From positions 25,349,519 to 25,413,518 of the forward strand of contig CM049306.1 in assembly GCA_026874595.1 (NCBI GenBank): DNA of 64,000 nt, written 5' to 3'. Of this stretch, positions 21,983 to 32,901 are shown in pieces. The stretch comes from Sipunculus nudus (lineage: Eukaryota > Annelida > Sipuncula > Golfingiida > Sipunculidae). Under the pieces are notes generated by a model. The model made no database searches. It had not been told where the DNA came from and saw only the letters and a list, made by a program, of their open reading frames with translations. Numbering within the stretch: the stretch's first letter is position 1; each line of letters begins with the position of its first letter. A program made the translations under genes and the position numbers.

Positions 21983-23383
21983 GTTCGTTTCCGGAGAACT
22001 CCTCTGAGACTACTGGACAGATTTTTCCGAAACTTACACAAATTATCGGGTCACATGTGAACTGGTGCCTAACCAAGTGACCTTGACCTCTGACCTTTCG
22101 TCTCTGCCCAGCGTCCGTTTGTGCGTCTGTTTCCACACATAAACCCATATATCTCGGGAACCGTTTGACCGATCCGGAAAAAAATTTTACACAAATGTAG
22201 CCCTGGGAAAGCTTTATAACATACACAACAAAAGGTGGCGCCACCTGCAACCATGTTTGCACAGTGTCCATCTGTTCATCTGCCTGGGGTTAAAATCACT
22301 CATATCTCTGCAGTGATTTGACTAATTCACCTAAAATTCGGCATGCATATACATCCTAGATAGCTTTCTCGATTTTGTGACAGGTGGCGCCACCTACATT
22401 CACGTTAACGCTCCACACATAATCCCATATATCTCGGGAACCGTTTGACCGATCCGGAAAAAAAATTTACACAAATGTAGCCCTGGGATAGCTTTATAAC
22501 ATACACAACAAAAGGTGGCGCCACCTGCAACCATGTTTGCACAGTGTCCATCTGTTCATCTGCCTGGGGTTAAAATCACTCATATCTCTGCAGTGGTTTG
22601 ACTAATTCACCTAAAATTCGGCATGCATATACATCCTAGATAGCTTTCTCGATTTTGTGACAGGTGGCGCCACCTACATTCACGTTAACGCTCCACACAT
22701 AATCCCATATATCTCGGGAACCGTTTGACCAATCCGGAAAAAAATTTTACACAAATGTAGCCCTGGGATAGCTTTATTACATACACAACAAAAGGTGGCG
22801 CCACCTGCAACCATGTTTGCACAGTGTCTATTTGTTCATCTGCCTGGGGTTAAAATCACTCATATCTCTGCAGTGGTTTGACTAATTCACCTAAAATTCG
22901 GCATGTGTATACATCCTAGATAGCTTTCTTGATTTTATGACAGGTGGCGCCACCTACATTCACGTTAACACTCCACACATAAATCCATATATCTCAGGAA
23001 CCGTTTGACCGATCCGGAAAAATTTTTTACACAAATGTAGCCCTGGGATAGCTTTATAACATACACAACAAAAGGTGGCGCCACCTGCAACCATGTTTGC
23101 ACAGCGTCCATTTGTTAATCTGCCTGGGGTTAAAATCACTCATATCTCTGCAGTGGTTTGACTAATTCACCTAAAATTCGGCATGTGTATATATCTTGGA
23201 TAGTTTCTCGTTCAAATAACAGGTGGCGCCACCTACAATCATGTTTATGTGGCAGAGATCCATTCTACTATTTAACACATGTAACTCTATATCCCCTTGC
23301 CACTCAATCAATGCCTCACTTCACCCGTCCTTCTCTGATTTTGGCGGATACACGTAGTCGCTTGTCGACTACCCGTATTCTAG
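21903..23383 (+). mobile_element. Helentron/pearl-like non-autonomous element, copy 1 (complete)
   Basis: The 5' end begins TGTATCCGCCAAAACGAAG and folds as a hairpin with GTTTTGCGGATA. A CCG-repeat, a unique head and four 280-base tandem units follow. The 3' end is GGCGGATACACG, a hairpin GTAGTCG-CTTGT-CGACTAC and terminal CTAG. GTATCCGCCAAAA is thus a subterminal inverted repeat shared by both ends. All three copies are flanked by T on the left and TT on the right with no target duplication. A 3' hairpin near CTRR and T/T insertion are features of Helentron-type rolling-circle elements, and tandem-satellite cores are described for bivalve pearl elements. No Rep/helicase gene is present. The class is inferred; the element boundaries are seen. 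Confidence 0.75.
22233..23235 (+). repeat. 280 bp tandem satellite inside the element
   Basis: AGGTGGCGCCACCTGCAACC recurs at 22233, 22513, 22793 and 23073, exactly 280 bases apart. A second palindrome, CAGGTGGCGCCACCTACATT, recurs at 22381, 22661, 22941 and about 23220. Each unit therefore has two GGTGGCGCCACC palindromes, 130-150 bases apart. Half-units differ in their other sequence. Units are over 95% alike by eye, suggesting recent amplification or homogenisation. Confidence 0.92.
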
Positions 23384-23760
23384 TTTCTATTGTATAGTTC
23401 TATAATGTATTAATGTGTTTGCTTAATGGCTCCTGGTTCACGAGGGGATAGTTTTCATTTTGTTTATGAATTTCACAACCATGAGATTCGAGCTGCTGTG
23501 AGTAATAATTTAGTCGTCCCTAAACCTAAACTATAACTATTTGAAAATGTCTTTACTGTTTGCAGGGCCGAAAGTCTAACTAGTTTATCCAGTGTATCTA
23601 TATATAGATCAGCCACATCATGTGCATGCTTCTTTCAAGAAACGAATTACAAACAAGACACTTTAGAGAACTGATCGGCTACATGACATATCGTATATTT
23701 GCCTATTTTCGTGTTTGTGTATGTAGCACTCTTTTACTTATTCATTGATCATATGAGAAT
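23384..23760 (+). pseudogene. Decayed LINE, 3' part after the insertion
   Basis: The frame resumes as FYCIVL..., directly continuing the LINE read up to 21902. It then gives NHEIRAAVSNNLVVPKPK (about 23475-23530), the conserved C-terminal region after the reverse transcriptase, and NYKQDTLEN. Joining 21902 to 23384 restores an open frame over the junction for about eight residues on each side. The 3' end of the LINE is not defined. Confidence 0.8.
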
Positions 23761-25160
23761 AATAATTAACTTCATTCCATGTTGCTTAATCAGAATATTG
23801 CAATGACCAGGTCTATCAACGTTAGAGAATACTGTATTATTATTCCTTCGTAAACCTCACATTATAGAAACATATACTGACAATATATATTTTAGTACTC
23901 TGATTGCCTTATCACTGTAAATATGACACACTTTCTTGATTTTTTTTTTTGAATCATCAAAATTATATCATTAAAGTTTTTCACTCTTAGCCATACAGGG
24001 TATTATGAATGTATTGTATTGATATTTTAGACAATATATGTTTTTATTTATAAATGGTACAGGGCACCAAGGTATAGACCAGCTTGACTTGAGCTGATTG
24101 GTTTATTTTACCATGTATAAATATGATGTAAATTAAATAAATATACTTGGGTCAGTGGTTACGATTTGTGCACTGCAACCGGACGGCCGGACAGACGACT
24201 GACAAAGCGCCATTCCTATATATATACCTCAGTTGACTTTCAGTCAGCTGAGTTAAAAATTAAAAATGTGTTCTGAAAATATTTAATTTTATCAAAATTG
24301 TCAAACGACATGCGAATATACATGCAAGGCACAGCGTTCGCCAACTGTAATTATTTACAATTTATAATTTTTATGTTTTAGTGTCATTCCAAAACAAGCA
24401 TATTATTATTAAACTAATACGGGAATTTACAAAAAGAAAGGTAATCAAGGTATATAGATTATCCGGTCATCCATTTCTGTCTATACATATAATACCCTCA
24501 TGTTTAAGCATAGAAGTTGACCAAAATATTTATGAAATTATTAATTGTTAGATTTGAAACATCAGTTAAACCAACTTCCCATGGTAAACATAGGCCATAT
24601 TTGATCATATTCAGGATAAATTTGTGAAACGTGAACTGCTAATCAGGGTCCAACATGCCTGCACACGAATTTATTTACACGAATTTAATGGCAGTTACAT
24701 CGATGACATTGGGATCTCCGAATTAAACTAATTAACGACTTCACTTAATAAATACTTCCTGGTACATTTTAATATGATCTGTTAATTTAATTACCGCGCA
24801 TTTAACCATGCTATACAGACAAGCTAATCCAGTTTAATTGTTTTTCTGTGGAAAAGTTAACTTAAATGACTAGAATTCAGGGGAACCATTGTAAAACACT
24901 GTAAAAAATGTAAACAGCATATCTCAATTTTAATGTCCAGAGAATGAAACAATTTTGTATAACGTTGGCCTTTTGTTTGAACTGACGGATTTCACTTAAC
25001 ATTATTCTTCAGTATACCTGTTCCTTTTCACATAGAATCTTCCAATACAATCGTTAATTCATCGTCTTTACTTTTTTCCCTATATATGAAGTATCTCCAA
25101 AACTATATAATGTTAAGGACAAAATTGCATGGATGCCTCAATATTTAACGCCCAAATATA
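23760..25160. other. AT-rich interval, one orphan repeat end
   Basis: No exon is seen. At about 24150-24262 lies an isolated 3' end of the second satellite-bearing family (see 45091-47035): GTTACGATTTGTGC, then GACGGCCGGACAGACGACTG, and a terminal hairpin CTCAGTTGACTTTCAGTCAGCTGAG. Confidence 0.6.
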
Positions 25161-25161
25161 A

Positions 25162-25164
<3 letters not shown>

Positions 25165-25215
<51 letters not shown>
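25165..25215. repeat. (TA)n microsatellite
   Basis: About 24 TA units. A second tract of about 27 units lies at 25459-25515. Confidence 0.9.
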
Positions 25216-25220
<5 letters not shown>

Positions 25221-25454
25221 TTACAGTCAAACAGGCCTAGACGTCTCTGAATGAATAATTGCTGATAATATAAAGTTACAATGGTTGGGAAGGATGGCGA
25301 AATATACCGGTGCAATGTTTCTATTGAGACGGTTATTTACATGAATCAACAAGGTTGTGGATGGCTTGGCAGGAATCGATATGAATCGATATGAAAACTT
25401 AATAAACAGATATTTCAGGAAAAATGAAGTGCAGCAGTTATGCCTTCAGCATCT

Positions 25455-25515
<61 letters not shown>

Positions 25516-25518
<3 letters not shown>

Positions 25519-28500
25519 GGTGTATGTGCATGTGTATGCAATATTTCATCTGGTGACATTCTATGAATTTTTGTCGCTTAATTCTTAGGCCTATATATGA
25601 TTCAGCATCGTGACTACCAGATTTTTCAATATTTTTTAAAGAATTTCTCGATAAAAAAAACCCAATTTAAACCGATCAAGGAATATTTGCCGATAACCGA
25701 TATCACCTTTTGTAAAGGGGTTTCGGTCGCTGTTCTGACTCGCGAGCATATTCACCCGGGATGCTTTGCTTCATGTGACCTCATGCAGATTCTTAAGTGG
25801 ACCTCAATACCTTTCTTTTTTTTGGGGGGGGGGGGGGGGGGACTTACCTTATTACAAGCCTTGGACTCAAAGAGGCCCTGCAGTGCTCTCTATAAGAAAT
25901 ATCTGGACTCGAATTGAAAACTGACATAAAATATCATCCATGAGAATTATATGAAAATATAATGTTATTCTTGTGACTCGTAAAGAAGTAGCATTTATAT
26001 GTACATGCCTTTAACTTAAATTAAAAAAAAATTACATAGACGTTCAAGTGTATACATCGCATATTTAACAAACTTATAATTATTCAGTCAAAATAAATAA
26101 ACACTCTGATTTGGTGTATTAGAATTAATTTTCGAATGGTTTCAAAGGCAAAAAGTAATATGGATATGTGCCAATAGGAACCGTATCAAAGAGTTCTAAA
26201 AAAAATTTTTAAACAGGAAACTTGGAGGACATAAAACAAGCCACAAGGAAAGGAATTAGAGGATAACACGACATCCCGGAAAATTTATAAGGGAAGTTAT
26301 GAACTTAAAATGTCTTGATGAGACGTAAAGCTGGAAGGAGACTAAAGGGAAGGAACTCAAGTTGATCGCCATTCAGATCATAAGAAACTGTTTTTGACAA
26401 CTTTCCAAAGGAAAAAAAGGACACTTCGTATGCCAATGCCAAAACAAGTTTTTATCTTGATCATCTGCCAAATTTATTCAAACTTTCCTGTCGCCATAAA
26501 TACCCATATTTCTACAACAGGTGCCGCCACTACCATTTCTTGTATTACCGGAGACTGATAAAAAAGGAAACATTCAAGGTTTCAGGACACTATAGATGAA
26601 ACACAACTGAGAAACTGATACTGAATAAGTGTCATGTGATGATCATAACAACAGAGGGGAAATGCATGAAAAAGAAAAAACCCAGATGGCACCACCAGTC
26701 TGAAGGAACTGATAAATCTATTACAAGCAAGGCCAATAAGCATGCCAGGCTTTTCACTTTCACAGCCTGCACTCCACTTGCGACGCTATTACTTATGGAA
26801 CCCACAGGCACGTCATGCATCAGAGAGATTGGCTCTTTGATTGGCCCTTGCATGGGTGAAAGTACGGCAATCGTATAAACCTTTCACTATCAAAATTTTA
26901 ATCCACAATTCCAATTAATCCATAGACAGAGACACCAACTCTTCCTCGTCCTTTCAAAAGACCTGATTCTTATAATTTCTGTCAAATGGAAATTTACAGG
27001 TACACGTCAAAAGGAAAAACAAAACGTCACCAACTCATAATTTCAAAAGAACAAAAGAATAAGCACAAAGTCAGTCTTAAAAATATCGATTGCATGGGAT
27101 TTAGTTATTCATTTATTTATGAATTATTTGTAAAATACCAAGTTCAAATTAACGCACATTCGCATACAAACAAAAGTAAAATTAATGGTCATTTATCGCC
27201 AGGTAAAGCTGTATACAAGCTAGACATTTACAATGCGAGTCTTTGAAAAGCCTTTATATGGAAAACTTCAGTGAGCCTTCGGCCATTCTTGACATGTGTC
27301 ATGAATAATGTGTAATGTACCTAAAACATAACAAAGCACGGAAACAATTGTGTAACCTCGTTGCTGTTTATTGAGATGAAAAACTAATAAAAAGATCAAA
27401 CACTACACTGAGGGCGTGGAATTTGAGCACAGCATAGGCTTCCATTGTTCCGCCTATGGAACAATCTATGAATTCTCACCTACCTGTTAGCAATCAACAA
27501 CATGACAGTCACGTACTTGACAATATAAATTTTACACCGATATACTCCGCGGGTATCTTTTTTCCAGAGAATACCATAAATAAATGATATTTAGGCGGAA
27601 GACTCATGAACCTCCGCACTGAATCCGAGATGCGGCTTGTACCATGGATACAAACACAAACGACCGGCCTGCCCACACACTGGCTCCATTATTAACACAG
27701 AACAATATTACCAATAATAAATATATATAAAACGTGTATGTGTTGGAGGAGGTAAGGTCTATAAGGAGGGTACAGTTTTAAAATGGCAGTCAAACAGCAC
27801 ACACCTGCACCCTGGTCAAAGCGATCCAACTCACTCCGTCTCTTTATCTGGATCAGCCCCAATCTTCAAAGGAGTCTTCTCTTGTGCATGTCCTTCAGGA
27901 AAATTTGTAAAGAAGGGTAAATTAGTTTTAAGCTGCTGATTTTAACTGAATAAAAGTCACCTGAGATATAGAGATGGCTCTTTTTCGGCCCATTTACACC
28001 CTGGAATTGACCGGAGAAGTACCTATATTTTGTTTTTGTTTACTTTAATACAAGAACAAACCCTTTAATATTTTCAAATTCAGGCCACTTGCTGCGTAAT
28101 CCCCTTTGCAGACAAACATCAACAATCATCCGACCATGCCACACTGCGCAGAATCTGACTCACAAGAGTACGACTCTATATAGGTTAGGAATTTTAGGTA
28201 TAGAAATTATATTCCCACAATGCACCGAGGGTTCTGAATACAACAGTGGCGTGGGTGTAAATGTAGTGAAGAGGGTAATGAAATCCGTTCAATAACGTTG
28301 GATAACACTTTTTTTCAAGTCAAATGACATAAACATGGGTGTTTTTAGGGTAGGAACTTCACAGAATTTGTCATATTTTTTACTGGGGCATGTGAAATGA
28401 AAACAGGTGTTTCCTTGAATTGTAGTAAATTACGATATTAAAGTTTGACAGTTGGGACAAGTATTCCCGGCCGTCCTACAGTGCCTAAATGGAAGAGGTT

Positions 28501-28760
28501 CGTTTGGAGTAGACAGACAAACAGACATGTGACAAACAGACAGATGAAAACATAAACTCCCTGCAGGACTCAGGTAAAATTTACATCACTGGTAGTAATG
28601 CCAACCTCCCGGTCCAAAGCTCCAATCTCTTCTTATATATTGGTCAGTTCACCAATACATATTAAATATAAAAATGTTGATTTTGAGTGCTGACAGATTA
28701 TTACTGTCGTAACTTTATGTAATTATTTGGTGCTCCATTGGCCTGGTTCTTGATCTTGCA
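25516..28760. other. Interval with no recognised gene
   Basis: Contains a poly(G) run at about 25826-25842 and a degenerate GGTGCCGCCACT element at about 26520. A mixed-composition stretch at 26630-26880 is open on both strands, with no known family. One weak candidate exon on the - strand (27835-27892) is listed separately. The remainder is AT-rich and shows nothing recognisable. Confidence 0.45.
27835..27892 (-). CDS. Weak candidate exon on the - strand
   Basis: On the - strand a pyrimidine-rich acceptor ending TCCTGAAG is followed by 58 bases open as GHAQEKTPLKIGADPDKETE, then a consensus donor GTGAGT (27834-27829). Composition is coding-like. It lies downstream of the GAS2-family exon on the same strand and could be a linker exon of that gene. 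No homologous sequence is recognised, so this rests on the splice signals alone. Confidence 0.2.
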
Positions 28761-28761
28761 A

Positions 28762-28762
<1 letters not shown>

Positions 28763-28824
<62 letters not shown>

Positions 28825-28954
28825 ATTATTTACGAAAATGTTCAATTACACATAATGTGTACAACTGAACATTTTCGTAAATAATCACTTTGTACCAGCT
28901 CTTAGAATGTTAATAGAGCATTATTAGACACGTTCTGCAAACATATATACTATC

Positions 28955-29012
<58 letters not shown>
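28763..29012. repeat. Two (TA)n tracts flanking a long perfect hairpin
   Basis: TA runs at 28763-28822 and 28957-29012 enclose an inverted repeat. The 22-base arm 28823-28844 is perfectly complementary to 28866-28887. The 21-base loop between them contains a smaller ACACAT/ATGTGT hairpin. Outside the arms, 28888-28956 is ordinary AT-rich sequence. Confidence 0.9.
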
Positions 29013-29014
<2 letters not shown>

Positions 29015-30009
29015 TATAAATATAAAGCCTGTCGTAAATTTACATAAAGAGAGTTTTAAGAAAAGGATTCTCTGGACTCACCTCGAGGCATATGTGTCTG
29101 TGGTTATGATGTCCAGGTAGAATTTCCTGATGATAATCCTATAGTAACATTCAAAGGTCTAAATTTAAACGATTTCTTCCCAGTAATTTAAGGCGATGCC
29201 TTCATGCACAAACTTGGGCAGACTGATTGGGGGGGGGGGGGGGGTAAAAGGGGCGCCCCTAATATTTCGATGTTATATATATTTATATATTTATATTATG
29301 ACAATATTAATCTTGCCGTGCACGCTTTAAACCAAAACAACGAGGACGAGTGTGACGTCACGCAAACAGAAGAACATGAATGCATGTCGTCATTGAAAGG
29401 TTAAAAAAGATCATGGCGTTAAACATGCGAAACGAGTAAGATATCATGCAGCAGAGGAGAACAAACGATACACCATGCATGCACGGAAACAACCAAAACT
29501 TCATGATAAAAGAGTCAGCGCGAACAGATAATTATGTAAATACGGAGGGAACTTGACGTCATATATTGGCAGAGGGCAACGTGATTCATGGGAAACGAGT
29601 TTTACTAAAGACAGAGGAGCGAGCACCGTGTGCCGCACCACATAGGGAATTTGAGGGTGGGACAAGGTTTATTGGAATGTTTTACAGTGCATCACACGGT
29701 AATCACACCGTCACCCATGAGGGAATTAAGACATACTGCCAGAGGTCGTTTATACTCAGAACGTTTCTACCTCTTCCATTACAGCTTCAGTCACACTCTC
29801 ACGGATTTCACCACGGGTCATATATGGGGAGGCATTCGGTCCATCTCGACTGACCGTTGCCAATCAGGCATTGGCCTTATTTCCCAATGATACACCACCA
29901 AATATGGTATAGTTCACCGGAAATCCACCGAGGTACCACTTCTACCGACTCGTCAAAGAAAAGATCACCTTTTTCACAAGGAATACATTTAGTCCAGCAG
30001 TAGAGCAAA

Positions 30010-30260
30010 TAACCTGGAAATTATGTTCCCACAGATTTTTTGTAGAGGGTGCTGATTAAGAATCTTGATGATGCCACTCATGGCGTCCTTCAGCGTTTTG
30101 CATGATATGCAAATTAAAGCGGCAATGACCAAAACTGTATATATGACAAATAACTCACTTATTATACAGGATAAAAGGAACAAATATGTTCTCTACACCA
30201 TGTTTTCAGGGTCTCTTATTCAGATTAGGGCATTACCACAATGATCCAATTGTCTGCATA
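30010..30260 (+). repeat. Dispersed repeat, inverted partner of 37790-38040
   Basis: Shares with the complement of 37790-38040 the blocks GGAAATTATGTTCCCACAG, AGCGTTTTGCATRATATG, ACTCACTTATTATACAGGA, CCATGTTTTCAGGG and TCAGATTAGGGCATT. The match runs about 250 bases with moderate divergence. The two copies are inverted, about 7.5 kb apart, and flank the GAS2-family exon. Confidence 0.65.
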
Positions 30261-30861
30261 TATGCATAATTATGCAAATGAAATAATCATGCACATCTTT
30301 TGGCTGCACATGGTCTCACTGGCTGCGACACTCTAGCAAATCTGCATGGAATCAGAGAAAGAACTGCTTTAAAAAGTTCAAAGAAGGCTTCACCTGAATC
30401 CTAGAGTTGCTTCACTGTTGCTATATGTCACTATTGAGCCGTATAGTTCTAGGAGTCGTGGATGTGAATCAGAGCACTTACCGTGCACATTCTTTTGTGC
30501 CTATCGTTGGTGGATCACAATGCCAAAATCCATGCAATGGCCAGAAGGAAACAGAAGATGTTAAGGATGAAAAAATTGATTATATTATGGACATAGCGGG
30601 AATCAAAGATTAACTGATCAGTGTTTTGAAGATGTTCGGGGTCGATTTCACAGATGTAAGTGTAATTAATGCATCTCCATGAATAGCAGTCCCAGGACCT
30701 GCAGGTGCAGCAGTTACCAGGCTTGAATGACATCACGATGTAAATGAGAGGAAACATTTGCTACCACCCTCGAGACCCTGTCCAAAAGCAAACAGGAGAT
30801 CATCAGTTTAAGATTAGTTAGATAAGTATATAAAAATTTGAGGCGGTTACCTCCGAAAAAT

Positions 30862-30893
30862 CAAGGGACCCATGGGTCACGGCGCTCAGCTGA
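30862..30893 (+). repeat. Orphan 5' end of the second satellite-bearing family
   Basis: TCAAGGGACCCATGGGTCAC followed by GGCGCTCAGCTGA matches the start motif seen at 45099, 48017 and 50989 with a few changes. No satellite core follows. Confidence 0.55.
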
Positions 30894-31762
30894 ATTTTGA
30901 AAATTTCAGCAAATGTAAAATTATTATTTAATTTTTTTTCTATATATTAGCATTTGCAAAGAGAATGGGAGATGATCGTGCTTTAATCGCGTAATTAAAA
31001 TATAATTGTCAAACTAATACTTTGACATGACCGCCATGGAAAAACCAGAACAGATTTTTTAGATACTGTGTTGCATATGAAATATTTACTTGTAGACAGA
31101 CAGGTGGACATAAAAGACTGATAACTGAGGCAGGGAAATATTGAAGTTATTTTTAGCTTGTCCAATTTTGCAGGAGAAAAAGGATATATTTATTGATTAA
31201 ATATATAAAATTGAATTTATTTAATTTTACAAATTTTATACATTTGCTATATAAAAAATGAAGCAAATATAAGTAAATTTACAATTATAAGCTGCATCAT
31301 TATTTATCCTGAGTTTGGTCTGTCAAATTATGCACACACATATTTTACTTAATTTAAAAGATTTGTTTTGAAGAGATAGCGAAATTACAGATAAATGCTA
31401 CAACATGGTGTCATGGTATTAGGTTCAAATGCAACTTAGTGCATTCAAATACAAATGCGATTGAAAAATTTCAAATGCAAATGCAAATGTATTTGCAAGT
31501 GCACTTACAAATCCATTTGCATTTGAACTCTTTTTGGATACAAAACATACAAATGGAGTCGGCTTTGCTTAAATTTTATATATATATGCACAACATACTT
31601 AGTTTTCAAGACTTACCAAATAGTAACTTAAGCTTTTGTTTATTTTTGCCTTGAATATGTATTAAAAGTGTTAAATATCAATATATTTAATGGATTGTTT
31701 AAAATTATGCATCAATATATTATGCAAACGGGATGTCCGAATTCACGTAACACCATCAGTAA

Positions 31763-32551
31763 CTAGAATACGGGTAGTCGACAAGCAACTACGTGTATCC
31801 GCCAAAATCAGAGTAGGATGGGTGAAGAGAGGCATGGATTGAATGGCAAGGGGAAATAGAGTTACATGTGTTACATATTAGAATAGATGTCTGCCACGTA
31901 AACATGATTGTAGGTGGCGCCACCTGTTATTTGAACAAGAAACTATCAAAGATGTATACACATACAAAATTTCAGGTGGAAAAGTCAAACCACTGCAGAG
32001 ATATGAGTGATTTTAACCCAAGGCAGACAAACAGATGGACGCTGTGCAAAACTGGCTGCAGGTGGCGCCACAATTTTTGGGTATGTTATAAAGCTATCCA
32101 AGGGTTACATTTGTGTAAATTTTTTTCCTGTTTGGTCAAACGGTTCCCGAGATATGAGCTTGGATGTCTGCAGCGTGAACCTGAATGTAGCTGGCGCCAC
32201 CTGTCATAAAATCAAGAAAGCTATCTAGGATGTATACGCATGCCGAATTTCAGGTGAATTAGTCAAACCACTGCAGAGATATGAGTGATTTCAACCCAAG
32301 GCAGATTAACAGATGGACACTGTGCAAACATGGTTGCAGGTGGCGCCACCATATTTGTATATGTTATAAAGCTGTCCAAGAGCCACATTGGTTAGGCACC
32401 AGTTCACATGTCACCCGATAATTGGTGTAAGTTTCGGAAAAATCCGTCCAGTTGTCTCAAAGGAGTTCTCCGGAAACGAACGCGGCGGCGGCGGCGGCGG
32501 CGGAACCCGGTCAAAAACATAGTATCCGCAAAACTTCCTTTTGGCGGATAC
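31763..32551 (-). mobile_element. Helentron/pearl-like element, copy 2 (reverse orientation)
   Basis: Bounded by CTAG-AATACGGGTAGTCG (the complement of the 3' end) and GGCGGATACA (the complement of the 5' end). It has the CCG-type run (here CGG, about 32481-32503) and about two satellite units with diverged GGTGGCGCCACC palindromes. It is about half the length of copy 1 because it has fewer tandem units. The flanks are AAT on the element's 5' side and TT after CTAG, again without target duplication. Confidence 0.75.
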
Positions 32552-32629
32552 AATTAACAACAAAAATTACCTTTGAAAAAAAGTGGTTCCTGCCAAAATA
32601 GTGCCCTGTCCCTTTAACTATACCATGTA

Positions 32630-32735
32630 CCTCTTTTTTTAGAGCATCCACTCTTAACTCAAACCAAGTACTTCTTTAATCAGAGCATCCGATCGTAACT
32701 AAAACACACACCTCTTTATCCAGAGCATCAACGCT
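32630..32735. repeat. 40 bp tandem triplication across the GAS2-family exon donor
   Basis: AGAGCATCMACTCTTAACT-like units start at 32641, 32682 and 32722, about 40-41 bases apart. Read on the - strand each unit is GATGCTCT...AAAGAG/GTR, so each includes the exon end and its 5' splice site. The first copy (32722 unit) is the real exon end and the next two lie in the intron. Confidence 0.85.
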
Positions 32736-32901
32736 CTTTGTCTTCTTCATGGCAAACCCTTTGCCGGCTGTATTTGGCTGCTCTAGGGTCTGGTCTTTGT
32801 CTATTTCCTTCTCTAGTTTAATAATAGCTTGAGGTTCCATACCAAACCTGGACCCAATACGAGCAAGCTCCAGCAGACACAGCACCACAGACTTCTCATC
32901 T
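32712..32901 (-). CDS. GAS2: GAS2-family protein, one internal exon (end of CH domain and linker)
   Basis: A 190-base exon bounded on the - strand by TACCACAG acceptor and GAG/GTGTGT donor. It translates as (R)DEKSVVLCLLELARIGSRF, then GMEPQAIIKLEKEIDKDQTL and a basic linker ending SVDALDKE. GAS2 and GAS2-like proteins link actin filaments and microtubules through a calponin-homology domain and a GAR domain. VLCLLELARI..R.G.EP..I.KLEKEI is the diagnostic end of that CH domain, followed by a variable linker. The sequence is nearest to GAS2 itself rather than GAS2L1/2, by eye. Upstream CH exons and the GAR exon were not found, so the gene may have very long introns or be a fragment. No stops or frameshifts occur within the exon. 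Confidence 0.75.

Larger units (their letters stand above)
29013..31760. other. Interval with no recognised gene
   Basis: Contains a poly(G) run (about 29230-29243) and two TGACGTCA sites (29353-29360 and 29554-29561). It also has a repeat shared in inverse orientation with about 37790-38040, and an orphan CATGGGTCA-type repeat start (30862-30893). The frames at 29566-29890 (+) have mixed composition but no known domain. Confidence 0.45.

Noticed and set aside
21933-22271. Poly-Gly and poly-Pro frames
   Set aside because: They come from the CCG run at the 5' end of the Helentron-like element; the same run appears in all three copies.
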